Shown: positions 19,061 to 28,538 of the stretch, in pieces | Numbering within the stretch: the stretch's first letter is position 1 | Layout of the letters: each line of letters starts with the position of its first letter | Source of the DNA: Pseudoclavibacter sp. AY1H1 | GTDB taxonomy: Bacteria > Actinomycetota > Actinomycetes > Actinomycetales > Microbacteriaceae | Direction of reading: 5' to 3' | Length of the DNA: 64,000 bases | Assembly: GCF_002931055.1 (NCBI RefSeq) | Contig: NZ_PSXX01000007.1 | Span: forward strand, 124,001 to 188,000 | The notes under the pieces: generated by a model | Told to the model about the DNA's origin: nothing | What the model saw: only the letters and a program-made list of their open reading frames with translations | Databases searched by the model: none | Position numbers and translations under genes: made by a program

Positions 19061-20350
19061 CTAGCCGAAGAGGGTCGTCGGGTTCGAGCAGGACTCCTGG
19101 TCGGCGGCCTGGCCCGCGAAGGTGGGCGCGGGGGTCGCGACGGGGGCGTTCGGGTCGACGGGCGCATCCGTCGCCGCGTCCTCGCCGGTCGTGCCATCGC
19201 CGGTGGTCCCATCGTCGGCGACCGCGCCCTCATCGCCCGGCGCACCGGCGACGGACAGCGGCTGGTCTGCCGCCAGCAGGTCCCACATGGCCGTCGCATC
19301 CGGCTCCAGCGGAATGACCCGCGAACCGTCGTAGTCGCCCGTCGGCAGCTGCACGAACGAGATCTTCGACAGGTCGACCTTGTTGAGCGCCGAAGCCATG
19401 CCCATGAGGGTCGGCACGTCCGCGAGCGACTTCGTCATCTTCATGTTCTGCGTCGCCGCGACCCCGAGCCCGTACAGCTTGGTCGGGTTCGCGAGCGTGC
19501 CAGCGCTCTTCACCTCGCGGATGAGGGACGAGAGGAACACCTGCTGGTTCGCGATGCGCTGCAGGTCGCTGCCACCCACGCCGTGGCGGGTGCGGAGGAA
19601 CTTCAGCGCATCCTCGCCCTGCAGCGAGTAGTTGCCCGGCTGCAGGTAGAGGCCGACGTAGTCGTCGCTGATCTCGTTCGCCACGCACACGTCGACGCCG
19701 CCGACGGCGTTCGACATCTCGATGACGCCGAGGAATTGCACCATCGCGGCGTACGGGATGTCGAGGCCGCTCATCGCCTCGACGGTCTCGACGACGCAGC
19801 CCATGCCGCCCTCGCCGAGGATGCTGTTCATGGGGACCTCGTAGCGCTCCTCCATCTGCACCCCCTCGTCGTTGGTGCACGCCGGCTGGTCGACCATCGT
19901 GTCGCGAGGGATGCTGACGACGGAGGCGTGCGTGCGGTCCGCCGAGACGTGCAGCAGCATGTTGACGTCGTTGAGCACCCCGGAGGCCGCCTCGTCGCCT
20001 TCCCCGTACTCGGCGCCCTGACCCGTACGGTCGTCGCTGCCGACGAGGAGGATGTTGAAGCCGCCCTCGATCTCGTCGAACGCGACGGGCGGCTCATCCC
20101 CGCCCGGGTCCGGCAGCAGCTGCAGGTTGCCGCCGAGGTTCGCCGCTGCGATCCCGCCGATCGCGAGCACGCTCACGAGCGCCGCGGAGAGCGCGACGAG
20201 CAGCCCCTTGCCGAGCGAGCGAGCGGCGGAGGTGACGGGCAGGCGGCCATGCTGGGCGACCCCACCCCGCGCATCCGGGTGCAGGATGCCATCGTCACCG
20301 GCACGGTCGAAGCGCTGGGCGCTGCTTCCCCGTCGTCGAGAAGTCGTCAC
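19061..20350 (-). CDS. LytR-CpsA-Psr (LCP) family cell-wall polymer ligase
   Basis: 429 residues from GTG 20350. A cytoplasmic N-terminus of about 45 residues precedes one membrane helix (LLVALSAALVSVLAIGGIAA), then the extracytoplasmic LCP domain: FNILLVGSDDR, DVNMLLHVSADR, VVSIPRDTMV, and LKFLRTRHGVG, which carry the conserved Asp/Arg residues that bind the polyprenyl-pyrophosphate donor. LCP enzymes attach secondary polymers such as teichoic or teichuronic acid-like glycans to peptidoglycan. After the domain comes a Gly/Asp/Thr-rich tail and a C-terminal QESCSNPTTLFG segment also seen in the next gene. It is a tandem paralogue of 20468-21817. Confidence 0.93.
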   Translation of the reverse strand: MTTSRRRGSSAQRFDRAGDDGILHPDARGGVAQHGRLPVTSAARSLGKGLLVALSAALVSVLAIGGIAAANLGGNLQLLPDPGGDEPPVAFDEIEGGFNILLVGSDDRTGQGAEYGEGDEAASGVLNDVNMLLHVSADRTHASVVSIPRDTMVDQPACTNDEGVQMEERYEVPMNSILGEGGMGCVVETVEAMSGLDIPYAAMVQFLGVIEMSNAVGGVDVCVANEISDDYVGLYLQPGNYSLQGEDALKFLRTRHGVGGSDLQRIANQQVFLSSLIREVKSAGTLANPTKLYGLGVAATQNMKMTKSLADVPTLMGMASALNKVDLSKISFVQLPTGDYDGSRVIPLEPDATAMWDLLAADQPLSVAGAPGDEGAVADDGTTGDGTTGEDAATDAPVDPNAPVATPAPTFAGQAADQESCSNPTTLFG

Positions 20351-20467
20351 AGGTGCGGGCCTCCCCCGGAGCGTACGTCGAGTTCGTCAGCATAGAGCGC
20401 GCGAACATGGATCTCCTGACCCCGCGCAGGATGCCAGCAGACGCGGGTGGTCAGGAAGCGTCGATGA

Positions 20468-21817
20468 TCAGAACAGCGACGTGCTCGCGTTGGAGCATGA
20501 CTCCTCGTCGGCCCGCTGGCCCGCGAGCGTGGGCTGCGGCACGGCGCTCGTCGGCGGCGTCTCGACCGGCAGCCCCGTGGCGGGGTCGACGGGGATGCCC
20601 GTCGCCGGGTCGATGGGGAAACCGGTCGTCGGGTCGATCTCCCAGCCCGTGGCCGGGTCGATGGAGACCGTGGCGCTCGGGTCAGCCGGCGTCTCGGTGG
20701 GCTCTGGCGCGCCCGCGACCTCCAGCGACTGGTCGGTGCGCAGCAGCTCCCACATCGCGGAGGCGTCCGGCTCGAGTGGCTGCACGCGCGCCGAGTCGTA
20801 CGCCGCGGTCGGCAGCTGCACGAAGGTGATCTTGTCGAGGGGCACCTGCGAGAGCGCCATCGCCATGCTGACGAGCGTGTTCGGGTCGGTCAGCGAGCTC
20901 GACATGGTCATGTTCTGCGTCGCCGCGACGCCCAGGCCGTACAGCTTGACGGGGTTCGTGAGCGTTCCAGCGCTCTTCACCTCGCGGATGAGCGCTGACA
21001 GGAACACCTGCTGGTTCGCGATGCGGGTCAGGTCGCTGCCGTCGCCCACGCCGTGGCGGGTGCGGAGGAACTTCAGCGCATCCTCACCCTGGAGCGTGTA
21101 GTCGCCCGGCTGCAGGTACAGGCCGACATAGTCGTCGCTGATCTCGTTCGCGACGCACACGTCGACGCCGCCGACGGCGTTCGACATCTCGATGACGCCG
21201 CGGAACTTCACCATCGCCGCGTAGGGGATCTCGATACCGCTCATCGCCTCGACCGTCGACACGACGCAGTTCATGCCGCCCTCGCCGAGGATGCTGTTCA
21301 TGGGGACCTCGGAGGCCTCTTCCATTGCAACGCCCTGGTCGTTGGTGCAGGCCGGCTGGTTCACGATCGTGTCGCGCGGGATGCTGACGACGGACGCACT
21401 CGAGCGGTCCTCCGCGATGTGCAGCAGCATGTTCACGTCGTTGAGCACGCCGTCCGCATCGGCTTCTCCCTCGCCGAACTCCGCGCCCTGACCGGTTCGG
21501 TCGTCACTGCCGACGAGCAGCACGTTGATGCCGCCCTCGATCTCGGCGAAGCTCGCCGGCTCCTCCGAGCCGGACGGGTCGGCGATGTCGAAGGTCGTGA
21601 CCTTCGACTGCAGGTTGATCCAGGCGAGCGCACCGACGAACATGACGCTGACGAGTGCGACGCAGAGGGCGATCGTCCCGGTCTTGACGACCGAGTTCGT
21701 GGGCGTCGTCACGTGCTGCTTGCCGTGGCGCGCAGAGGTCACCTTCGGGGTCTCCTCCTGCACGCCCTTGCCCGGAACGTAGCCGCGCCGAGCGCGGGAT
21801 GGTCCGGGATGCGTCAC
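20468..21817 (-). CDS. LytR-CpsA-Psr (LCP) family protein with DPxTG repeat tail
   Basis: 449 residues from GTG 21817, preceded by AGGAA. One membrane helix (about 47-68) and a complete LCP domain very similar to its downstream neighbour (INVLLVGSDDR, VVSIPRDTIV, LKFLRTRHGVGDG). It differs in the tail, where about four decapeptide repeats of the type DPATGIPVDPATGLPV precede a common C-terminus with DEESCSNASTSLF. The same DPxTG repeat style ends the T7SS-linked membrane protein at 41472-41972. Probable duplicate of the LCP ligase with a different surface tail. Confidence 0.92.
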   Translation of the reverse strand: MTHPGPSRARRGYVPGKGVQEETPKVTSARHGKQHVTTPTNSVVKTGTIALCVALVSVMFVGALAWINLQSKVTTFDIADPSGSEEPASFAEIEGGINVLLVGSDDRTGQGAEFGEGEADADGVLNDVNMLLHIAEDRSSASVVSIPRDTIVNQPACTNDQGVAMEEASEVPMNSILGEGGMNCVVSTVEAMSGIEIPYAAMVKFRGVIEMSNAVGGVDVCVANEISDDYVGLYLQPGDYTLQGEDALKFLRTRHGVGDGSDLTRIANQQVFLSALIREVKSAGTLTNPVKLYGLGVAATQNMTMSSSLTDPNTLVSMAMALSQVPLDKITFVQLPTAAYDSARVQPLEPDASAMWELLRTDQSLEVAGAPEPTETPADPSATVSIDPATGWEIDPTTGFPIDPATGIPVDPATGLPVETPPTSAVPQPTLAGQRADEESCSNASTSLF

Positions 21818-21849
21818 AGGCGGTGTTCCTCACGTCAGGGGATTGGTGG

Positions 21850-21934
21850 CGGAGGGCGTGGGATTCGAACCCACGAGACATTGCTGCCCACTGGTTTTCA
21901 AGACCAGCTCCATCGGCCGCTCGGACAGCCCTCC
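21850..21934 (-). tRNA. tRNA-Ser, anticodon UGA
   Basis: Minus-strand class II tRNA. Acceptor GGAGGGC pairs with GCCCTCC, discriminator G. The anticodon stem CTGGT/ACCAG encloses CTTGAAA, giving UGA (reads UCA family). The variable arm is TGGGCAGCAATGTCTCG and the T-arm has GGGTTCGAATCCC. It lies 32 bp upstream of the second LCP gene on the same strand. Confidence 0.95.
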
Positions 21935-22034
21935 AGAAGTGCTCAGACAACGATTCAGTATCGTTTTCGAGCTCTTCGCGTGTCCATGGTAACCGAAAGT
22001 GAAATATCTGGTTACCCGGACGTTCGACGCAGAC

Positions 22035-23492
22035 TCACGGACGCTGCCGCGAGTACTGACGCGCCGGCTTCCCTGACAGAGCCAGCAAGGACAGGATATC
22101 CAGAGCGGTGAACGCGAGGGTAGTGCTGAACCTGATTTCCTCATCTCCTGCCCACCAGCCGCCGAACTGCAGGGCGATCGACCCGGCCGCGTAGAGCAGC
22201 AGCGTGATGCGCGCCCAGTTCACGCCACGCAGCACGAGGATGCCGAGCAGCAGCGTCGAGGAGACGACGATCCCGCCCACGACCATGCTGGCGATCCAGG
22301 CCGGCTCCGCGAGGGCCGTCGCGTCCGTCCCGGAGAGCTCGGCATCCGTCAGCACCTCGCGCATGCCGTCCGGCCCGATGAGCGCCAGCACGCCGAAGAA
22401 GAGCAGAGCGAGCAGCGCGCGACCGAAGACGACGATCGCGCCGAACGTGATGGTGATGGGGCGCCCATGCCGGCGCACCTCCTCGGCGACCGAGCTCTCG
22501 ACGGGGCTCGAGGTGCTCATGGCCTCGAAGGCGGCACGCTTCTTCGTCGAGCGCGCCGATGGCACCGAGCGCGCCGGGAGAGTCGAGTCGCGGGGAGCGG
22601 ATTCGAGGCGATCTGCGGGAGCACCGCTGGCCGAGGGCAGCAGCACGGGCTCGGGGACGGTCAGCGGCGCATCGGAGGTGCTTGGCAGCTGCAGCACCGG
22701 CAGGTTGCCGTCGGTGCGGATCGAGTCGCCGCCGCCGTTGCGCGAGTGGTAGCCCGTCGAGAAGTCCTTGAGCACCGCGACGGACGCCCGAGGCGTGCCC
22801 TCGAGCACTGTGGCGACGATGTGGTCGCGCTCGATATCGGTGTCGGCGTCGATCTTGTGCGTCACCTGCAGCGTGAAGAGCGAGAAGCCGACAGCACGGT
22901 CGAAGGTGCCGGCCGCGAGCCAGTCAACCCGGGTGCCGCCGGGCAGCAGCCAGCCGTCCGGGCACTTCCAGAAGCGCACGTGATGCCGCTTCGCCGGGTT
23001 GCCTGCGACCTCCTGCTGGTACGCGAAGTCCTGCTGCCGACCGAAGAGGAACAGCGGGCTGACCGGCGCCTCGTGATAGCTGCGACGGGTGACCGTCGAA
23101 GAGATGATGCCGAGGCTCGTGCGCAGCGAGATGTCGTCGGCTCGCGTCCAGCCGGCGGCGCGCATCGCATCATGCAGCTCGGCCTCGTGTCCGAGCAGCC
23201 CCAGGTTGATGGGGTCGCCGAGCAGGCCGTCGCTGGTCCGCGCCCTGCCGATGAAGTAGTCGGGCACGTACACGGTCGTCAGGATGCGGTGGATGCGCGG
23301 CAGGACGAGGTACGCGAGCAGGCCCCAGAAGGCGAGCAGCAGGAGGATCCCCCACCAGCCGACCTGGAACGAGTCATCGGCGACGAGCACCGCGAGCCAG
23401 ATCGCTGCCAGTCCTGCGAAGACGAAGAAGAAGCCGTCGAGCGCTTGGCCGATGGCGGCGAGCGGGCGCCTCCGCGGCACGTCGACGGTCAT
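22035..23492 (-). CDS. LssY C-terminal-domain membrane protein
   Basis: 485 residues from ATG 23492. Two N-terminal helices (FFFVFAGLAAIWLAVLV and WWGILLLLAFWGLLAYLVLPRI) lead into a region with the LssY_C pattern: DPINLGLLGHEAELHDAMRAAGWTRAD, APVSPLFLFGRQQDFAYQ, and KRHHVRFWK. A Ser/Pro-rich linker precedes four more hydrophobic segments at the C-terminus. LssY_C domains are known from LssY (Legionella) and many actinobacterial membrane proteins, with no agreed function. It starts 8 bp after the HAD phosphatase stop, so it is probably co-transcribed with serS and the HAD gene. Confidence 0.75.
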   Translation of the reverse strand: MTVDVPRRRPLAAIGQALDGFFFVFAGLAAIWLAVLVADDSFQVGWWGILLLLAFWGLLAYLVLPRIHRILTTVYVPDYFIGRARTSDGLLGDPINLGLLGHEAELHDAMRAAGWTRADDISLRTSLGIISSTVTRRSYHEAPVSPLFLFGRQQDFAYQQEVAGNPAKRHHVRFWKCPDGWLLPGGTRVDWLAAGTFDRAVGFSLFTLQVTHKIDADTDIERDHIVATVLEGTPRASVAVLKDFSTGYHSRNGGGDSIRTDGNLPVLQLPSTSDAPLTVPEPVLLPSASGAPADRLESAPRDSTLPARSVPSARSTKKRAAFEAMSTSSPVESSVAEEVRRHGRPITITFGAIVVFGRALLALLFFGVLALIGPDGMREVLTDAELSGTDATALAEPAWIASMVVGGIVVSSTLLLGILVLRGVNWARITLLLYAAGSIALQFGGWWAGDEEIRFSTTLAFTALDILSLLALSGKPARQYSRQRP

Positions 23493-23500
23493 GCCGTCGC

Positions 23501-24337
23501 CTAGCTGAGCCTGCTCAGTGCCACGCCGAGTCCGTCGTGCGCGAAGTCCGGCGCCAGCACCGTGCCAGCGTCGATGACCTCCTGCGGGGCGTCGCCCATG
23601 GCGATGGCCGTGCCGCCGTTGGACGCCCACTGCAGCATCTCGATGTCGTTGCGCCCGTCGCCGGCGACCACGACCCGGTCCATCGGGATGCCGAGCTCGC
23701 GGCGCACCCGCTCGAGCGCTGTCCCCTTGTTGACGCCCTCCGGCGCGATGTCGAGCCACGCGGTCCAGCCGACGGAGTAGCTGACCTCGTGCAGACCGAG
23801 ACGCTCGATGACCGCCGTGAACTCCTCGATCGAATGGTCAGGGGAGATGACGACAAGTCGCGTCGCCTCGGCGTTGAGGAGCCCCTCGAAGGGAACCTCC
23901 TCGCCGCGCGCCTCGAAGCTCCCGTCGGGGAAGTGCCCGCTGTACTTGAACACACCCTGCGGGTCCTCGACCGCGAACATCGCGTTCTCCAGCGCTCCCC
24001 GCAGGCTGACGAGCACTTCGGTGGGGTCGAACGTCTCGATCCAGCGAGTCGCGTACCCGCCCTGCGCGACCGCGTCGCGCTCGAGCGTCATGGCGCCGTT
24101 CGCGGACACGTGGAACTGCGAGTCGAGGCCGAGCCGCTCGGCGATGGGTCGCGTGTCCGCCCAGCTGCGGCCGGTGGCGAGCATGACCTCGTGGCCCGCG
24201 GCCTGCAGCCGCCGAACCTGCTCGAACGTCGCGTCCGGGATCGCACCGTCGATGCCGAGGATCGTGCCGTCGATGTCGAGCGCGACGAGCATCCGCCCGC
24301 CCGCAGCGCCCTGCTCTGGCAGGTTCACCGCGCTCAC
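23501..24337 (-). CDS. Cof-type HAD-superfamily phosphatase
   Basis: 278 residues if started at GTG 24337, which overlaps the serS stop by GTGA; ATG 24292 (263 residues) is the conservative alternative. Cof/HAD-IIB layout: motif [14 protein letters not shown], then LLATGR-like VMLATGRSW, and motif [19 protein letters not shown] with GTAIAMGDA. These cytosolic enzymes dephosphorylate sugar phosphates or flavin/phospho-cofactors; the substrate is not predictable. The overlap with serS implies translational coupling, a pairing seen in many actinobacteria. Confidence 0.9.
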   Translation of the reverse strand: MSAVNLPEQGAAGGRMLVALDIDGTILGIDGAIPDATFEQVRRLQAAGHEVMLATGRSWADTRPIAERLGLDSQFHVSANGAMTLERDAVAQGGYATRWIETFDPTEVLVSLRGALENAMFAVEDPQGVFKYSGHFPDGSFEARGEEVPFEGLLNAEATRLVVISPDHSIEEFTAVIERLGLHEVSYSVGWTAWLDIAPEGVNKGTALERVRRELGIPMDRVVVAGDGRNDIEMLQWASNGGTAIAMGDAPQEVIDAGTVLAPDFAHDGLGVALSRLS

Positions 24338-25599
24338 TTGACGGGCTCCATGACCTCGAGGCCGCCGAGGTAGGGACGCAGCGGCTCGGGGATGACCACC
24401 GACCCGTCGGCGCGCTGGTGCGTCTCGAGCAGCGCCACGAGCCAGCGCGTCGTCGCGAGCGTGCCGTTGAGGGTCGCAGCCGGCGCGGTCTTGCCGGACT
24501 CGGTGCGATACCTCGTCGACAGGCGACGGGCCTGGTAGGTCGTGCAGTTCGAGGTCGAGGTGAGCTCGCGGTACGCATCCTGCGTCGGAACCCACGCCTC
24601 GACGTCGAACTTGCGAGCCGCCGAGGAGCCGAGGTCGCCGGCGGCGGTGTCGATGACGCGGTAGCTCAGGCCGAGCGACTGCAGCACCTCCTCCTGCCAG
24701 CCGAGGAGCCGCTCGTGCTCCGCCTCCGCGTCCTCCGGCTTCGCGTAGACGAACATCTCGAGCTTGTTGAACTGGTGCACGCGGATGATGCCGCGCGTGT
24801 CCTTGCCGTGCGAACCGGCCTCGCGGCGGTAGCAGGTCGACCAGCCGGCGTAGCGCATCGGCGCTGCCTCGATGTCGATGATCTCGTCGGAGTGGTAGCC
24901 CGCGAGCGCCACCTCGCTGGTGCCCGTCAAGTAGAGGTCGTCGTCCTGCAGGTGGTACACCTCGTCGGCGTGCTCGCCGAGGAAGCCAGTGCCGCGCATG
25001 ATCTCCGGCTTCACGAGCGTCGGCGTCGTGAGCATCACGAATCCGTTGCGGATCGCGACATCGAGCGCATACGTCATGAGGGCCAGCTCGAGGCGGGCAC
25101 CGATGCCGCGCAGGAAGTAGAACCGAGCACCGGAGACCTTCGCCCCACGCTGCATGTCGATCGCCCCGAGCAGCTCCCCCAGCTCGAGATGATCGCGCGG
25201 CTCGAAGTCGAACGCCGGGCGCTCGCCCACCGTCTTGAGGACCTCGAAGTTCTCCTCGCCGCCAGCCGGCACGCCCTCGATGACGAGGTTCTGGATGCGC
25301 CCGATGGCCGCATCCGCAGCCGCGCTCGCCTCGTTCGCGGCCTGGCTTGCCGCCTTGACGCTCACCGCCAGGTCCTTCACCGAGGCGAGGATCGCCGGCT
25401 TCTCCTCCTTGCTGGCCTTCGCGACCAGCTTGGAGGCGGCGTTCTGCTCGGCGCGCAGCCGCTCGAACTCGGAGATCGCAGACCTGCGAGCAGCGTCAGC
25501 CTCGAGCGCCGCATCGACCGTCGAGGGGTCGTTGCCGCGCGAGATCTGAGAGCGCTTGAGGAGGTCGGGCTGGTCACGGAGAAGCTGGGCGTCGATCAC
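24334..25599 (-). CDS. serS: Seryl-tRNA synthetase
   Basis: 421 residues, a class IIa aminoacyl-tRNA synthetase. The N-terminal long coiled-coil arm (about 30-110), which contacts the long variable arm of tRNA-Ser, precedes the catalytic core: [29 protein letters not shown], motif 2 region [20 protein letters not shown], and motif 3 [17 protein letters not shown]. It charges the two tRNA-Ser encoded in this window, among others. It is the first gene of a three-gene leftward run. Confidence 0.98.
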   Translation of the reverse strand: MIDAQLLRDQPDLLKRSQISRGNDPSTVDAALEADAARRSAISEFERLRAEQNAASKLVAKASKEEKPAILASVKDLAVSVKAASQAANEASAAADAAIGRIQNLVIEGVPAGGEENFEVLKTVGERPAFDFEPRDHLELGELLGAIDMQRGAKVSGARFYFLRGIGARLELALMTYALDVAIRNGFVMLTTPTLVKPEIMRGTGFLGEHADEVYHLQDDDLYLTGTSEVALAGYHSDEIIDIEAAPMRYAGWSTCYRREAGSHGKDTRGIIRVHQFNKLEMFVYAKPEDAEAEHERLLGWQEEVLQSLGLSYRVIDTAAGDLGSSAARKFDVEAWVPTQDAYRELTSTSNCTTYQARRLSTRYRTESGKTAPAATLNGTLATTRWLVALLETHQRADGSVVIPEPLRPYLGGLEVMEPVK

Positions 25600-25684
25600 G
25601 GTCCAAGCCTAGTCGTCGAGGGTGCCGCGAGCAGAGGAGCGCGTTCGCCGCAGACGCACACCGCCGCTGACTTAGGCTCACTGC

Positions 25685-26851
25685 ATGCCGCATACCGCCC
25701 GACAGGGTTCAGACAAGCTCGCCGCCATCGTCGTCAACCCAGTGAAGGTCGATACAGAAGCCCTCCGCGCAGCCGCGGCCGAGAGCGCGGAACGGTACGG
25801 CTGGCCGGAGCCCCTGTGGTTCGAGACGACCGCGGACGACCCCGGAGCCGGGCAGACGAAGGAGGCCATCGAAGCCGGCGCGACGATGGTCATCGCCGCC
25901 GGGGGCGATGGAACCGTTCGACTCGTCGCCGAGACCCTGGCGGGCACGGACGTCGCACTCGGCGTGGTCCCGGGCGGAACCGGCAACCTCCTCGCGCGCA
26001 ACATCGGCATCGAGGTCGCGGGAGGCGTGACCGACACGGTGTCCGAGATGGTGCAGAACGCATCCACTCTCCTACCCGGCGCGAAGCCCTCGACGCTCCC
26101 CATGACAACGCTCGCCCGAGCCGTCGAAGTCGCCTTCGGCGGTGTGGATGCGCGCATCGACGTCGGCTGGGCCGCCGTCGAACGCGAAGACAAGACCCGC
26201 GAGCGCATGGCGTTCACCGTCATGGGCGGCGTCGGCGTCGACGCCGGCATGATCGCGAATACCTCGGAGGACCTGAAGAAGAAGGTCGGCTGGGTCGCGT
26301 ACCTCGGCGGCATCGCCCGCTCCGTCGCCAACGGACCGAACTTCCACCTGCGTCTCCGCGTCGACGGCAAGACGCATGCGCGGTCGCTCCGGGCGGCCAC
26401 CGTCATGGTCGGCAACTGCGGGCTCATGCCGGGCGGGCTCCACCTGCTGCCCGACGCCGAGATCGACGATGGCAGGCTCGACCTCGCCATCATGCGCCCC
26501 AATGGCCTGATCGGCTGGCTGCAGATCTACGGCCGCCTCGTCGTGCAGTCCGGCATCATGCGGCGCACCGATGTCGGCAGGCGCATCCTCCTCGAGGGCC
26601 GAAAGCACGTGCGCGCCCTCACCTACGCGCAGGTCGAGGAGGTCACCTTCCGCCTCGACTCCGGCCCGGAGGAGTTCGAGGTCGACGGGGATGCGGCGGG
26701 GCAGATCACCGCTGCGCGCATCTGGATCGAGCCTGCCAGCCTCACGGTGCGCACCCCGAAGCCCATGCCCGAGAACGAGGGGCTCCGCACCCTCGCGCGT
26801 CGCCTCGGCATCACCGGACCTGAGAACAGCCCGAGCCGGCCGTCGCTCTAG
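25685..26851 (+). CDS. Diacylglycerol kinase-family lipid kinase
   Basis: 388 residues, DAGK catalytic (LCB5-type) family. Motifs: KLAAIVVNPVK (strand 1), IAAGGDGTVRLVAETL (the GGDGT nucleotide loop), and GVVPGGTGNLLARNIGI. The C-terminal domain has VMVGNCGLMPGGLHLLPDAE and IDDGRLDLAIM. It phosphorylates diacylglycerol or a related lipid/sphingoid-like substrate at the membrane, often linked to phospholipid recycling. Divergent from serS. Confidence 0.93.
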   Translation: MPHTARQGSDKLAAIVVNPVKVDTEALRAAAAESAERYGWPEPLWFETTADDPGAGQTKEAIEAGATMVIAAGGDGTVRLVAETLAGTDVALGVVPGGTGNLLARNIGIEVAGGVTDTVSEMVQNASTLLPGAKPSTLPMTTLARAVEVAFGGVDARIDVGWAAVEREDKTRERMAFTVMGGVGVDAGMIANTSEDLKKKVGWVAYLGGIARSVANGPNFHLRLRVDGKTHARSLRAATVMVGNCGLMPGGLHLLPDAEIDDGRLDLAIMRPNGLIGWLQIYGRLVVQSGIMRRTDVGRRILLEGRKHVRALTYAQVEEVTFRLDSGPEEFEVDGDAAGQITAARIWIEPASLTVRTPKPMPENEGLRTLARRLGITGPENSPSRPSL

Positions 26852-27015
26852 GGACGACACGCCCGAACCCCGCATCGAGGGGCCCAGACCGCGCGTACCG
26901 CAGCTCACTTGTCTCACGGACCGCCGCGTTTCGCTTGACCCTGGTTCGTTCGGGGCAGAGAATGCTACTTATAACTCTGTAGACTCATGAGTAGCGGCAT
27001 TCCATCATTTGGGGC

Positions 27016-27264
27016 ATGGTCGGTGAACTCCAACGAAGCGTGGGCAAGAACATCCGTCGAATCCGCCTCTCGCGCGGTATCAGCCAGGAGGCGCTCGGCG
27101 ACGTGGTGGGGCTGCACCGCACCTACATCGGATCCGTCGAGCGCGGCGAGCGCAACATCACGCTGCAGACCCTCGAGGGCATGGCGGAACTCCTCGGCGT
27201 GCCGCCGATGGACCTCCTTGCCGACGCAGGCGACACCGGGCCGACGGCACCGCCGGTCGCCTAG
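27016..27264 (+). CDS. Small XRE-family HTH regulator
   Basis: 82 residues, almost entirely one HTH_3 domain: LQRSVGKNIRRIRLSRG, ISQEALGDVVGLHRTYIGSV, ERGERNITLQTLEGMAELL. No extra sensor domain. A -10-like TATAAC lies at 26970-26975 about 40 bp upstream; a TTGACC at 26935 is too far away to pair with it. Next downstream on the same strand is a CPxWC protein 67 bp away. Targets are unknown; self-regulation is possible. Confidence 0.85.
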   Translation: MVGELQRSVGKNIRRIRLSRGISQEALGDVVGLHRTYIGSVERGERNITLQTLEGMAELLGVPPMDLLADAGDTGPTAPPVA

Positions 27265-27331
27265 CTCCGCGCCTCAGCATCCGGGTCTGCTCGACGCCAA
27301 TCCGCTGACTCGCGAACACCTGGAGCGACCG

Positions 27332-27646
27332 ATGAAGCACCCCACCGGCACCACCCCTTGCCCCACCTGGTGCGTCTCGCTGCACCTCGACGGCGAGACG
27401 CTGCACTACGGCGAGAGTCTTGCCATCGAGCTCCTGCAGCGACCGACCTCCGCGGAGCTTCGCTTCCGACCCGAGGTCCCAGCCACCCCGACGACGCTCG
27501 AGCTGGTCACGCACCGGGAGGCGGGAGAATCGGAGACCTGGGTGGCGGTCCTGCGCGACGGGGCAGCCGTCCTCGACCTCACCGCAGCCAGCGCCGCACG
27601 CCTCGGCAGCACCCTGCAGGCGCTCGCCGAGGACACCAGCGCCTAG
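27332..27646 (+). CDS. Small CPxWC-motif protein, unknown function (DUF6907-like)
   Basis: 104 residues from ATG 27332. It starts with a CPTWC motif followed by SLHLDGETLHYGES, then alternating beta strands (LELVTHREAGESETWVAVL) and an ALAE helix. A second copy of this architecture is encoded at 28215-28538. The Cys-x3-Cys plus nearby His could bind a metal, but that is inference. The pattern resembles the actinobacterial DUF6907 family as I remember it. Its stop overlaps convergently by 4 bp with the next gene. Confidence 0.7.
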   Translation: MKHPTGTTPCPTWCVSLHLDGETLHYGESLAIELLQRPTSAELRFRPEVPATPTTLELVTHREAGESETWVAVLRDGAAVLDLTAASAARLGSTLQALAEDTSA

Positions 27647-27969
27647 CGCGTGTCTGACACTCCCTCGTTCGAGTCGACGCCGCCGTCGCTCCCCGCGGCG
27701 TCCGCGTCATCCGCGTCCTCGGCGTGCCCACGCCGACGCATCCAGACGACGAAGGCGATGAGCAGCACGATGATGAGCGTCGAGAGCACCGCGATCGTGA
27801 CGATGGCCGCCTGGGGAACAGACTGCACGGTCGCCGTCTGAGCTGTCCCGATCTCGATGGCGTGCGCCGTCGCGGGCTCCCAGGGGACGAGCACGGCGGC
27901 GAAGGCTGCTGCGACGAGCAGGCACGCGGTGCGCAGCAGACGCCTCAGGCGCTGATTGGTGGGCGACAT
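27643..27969 (-). CDS. Small membrane protein with signal/anchor segment
   Basis: 108 residues from ATG 27969. This start is chosen because GGAGGAG sits 9 nt upstream; the longer start 21 bp before would place that ribosome site inside the gene. A first hydrophobic stretch (LLRTACLLVAAAFAAVLVPW, probable signal peptide with TAHA site) is followed by a second helix (AAIVTIAVLSTLIIVLLIAFVVWM) and an acidic, Asp/Ala-rich cytoplasmic tail. No known domain. It lies convergent between the two CPxWC genes. Confidence 0.65.
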   Translation of the reverse strand: MSPTNQRLRRLLRTACLLVAAAFAAVLVPWEPATAHAIEIGTAQTATVQSVPQAAIVTIAVLSTLIIVLLIAFVVWMRRRGHAEDADDADAAGSDGGVDSNEGVSDTR

Positions 27970-28214
27970 GGCTGTCTCTCCTCCAGACACGAGAATGCAC
28001 GCGACCCCAGGCCGGGGCGGGCACCCAAGTCTCTCAGAGGCGACCGCTCGGGACCTGGACCTCGCGACGCGGACCCGGGCGCCCGGTCGGGCGCGAAACG
28101 TCGGTGGTCGCCTCTACGGTGTCCGGACAGACCGAGTACGCCACACGCGACGACTCTCCCGGCTGTGCCGGACCGGGAGCGCCATCGTCGCACGCAAGCA
28201 GGGAGACCCCGCGC

Positions 28215-28538
28215 ATGACCACGACATCCGGCACGCAGCGATGCCCAGAATGGTGCGTCGCACTGCACCTCGACACCGACGAGACCCTGCACTACAGCCT
28301 CAGCCGCGAGGTGTCGGTCGTGTCGCGAAGGCCCGACCACGAATCCCCCGGCGGGCGACAGCACGCCTTCGCGGTCGACCCGCTTGTGCTCGTGCAGCAT
28401 CAGGAGGCACACGAGCGCGTCTCGTGGCTCGCACTCCTCCTCCACGGCGGGCCCGTCCTCGACATCACCGTCGACAGCGCCCGACGCCTCGCGGCGAGCC
28501 TGCTCGAGAGCTGCGGTCCCGATCCCGGCTCGCGCTAG
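28215..28538 (+). CDS. Second CPxWC-motif protein, paralogue of 27332-27646
   Basis: 107 residues from ATG 28215. CPEWCVALHLDTDETLHYSLS aligns closely to the first copy (CPTWCVSLHLD.GETLHYGES), and LVLVQHQEAHERVSWLALLL with VLDITVDSARRLAASL to its C-terminus. The two are clearly duplicates separated by a membrane protein gene on the other strand. Function unknown; possible metal-binding Cys pair and His. Ends in a 4-bp convergent overlap with pheA. Confidence 0.7.
   Translation: MTTTSGTQRCPEWCVALHLDTDETLHYSLSREVSVVSRRPDHESPGGRQHAFAVDPLVLVQHQEAHERVSWLALLLHGGPVLDITVDSARRLAASLLESCGPDPGSR

Noticed and set aside
26935-26975. Promoter with TTGACC and TATAAC upstream of the XRE gene
   Set aside because: Spacing of 29 bp is too long for a normal sigma70 promoter; only the -10-like element is kept as a note.
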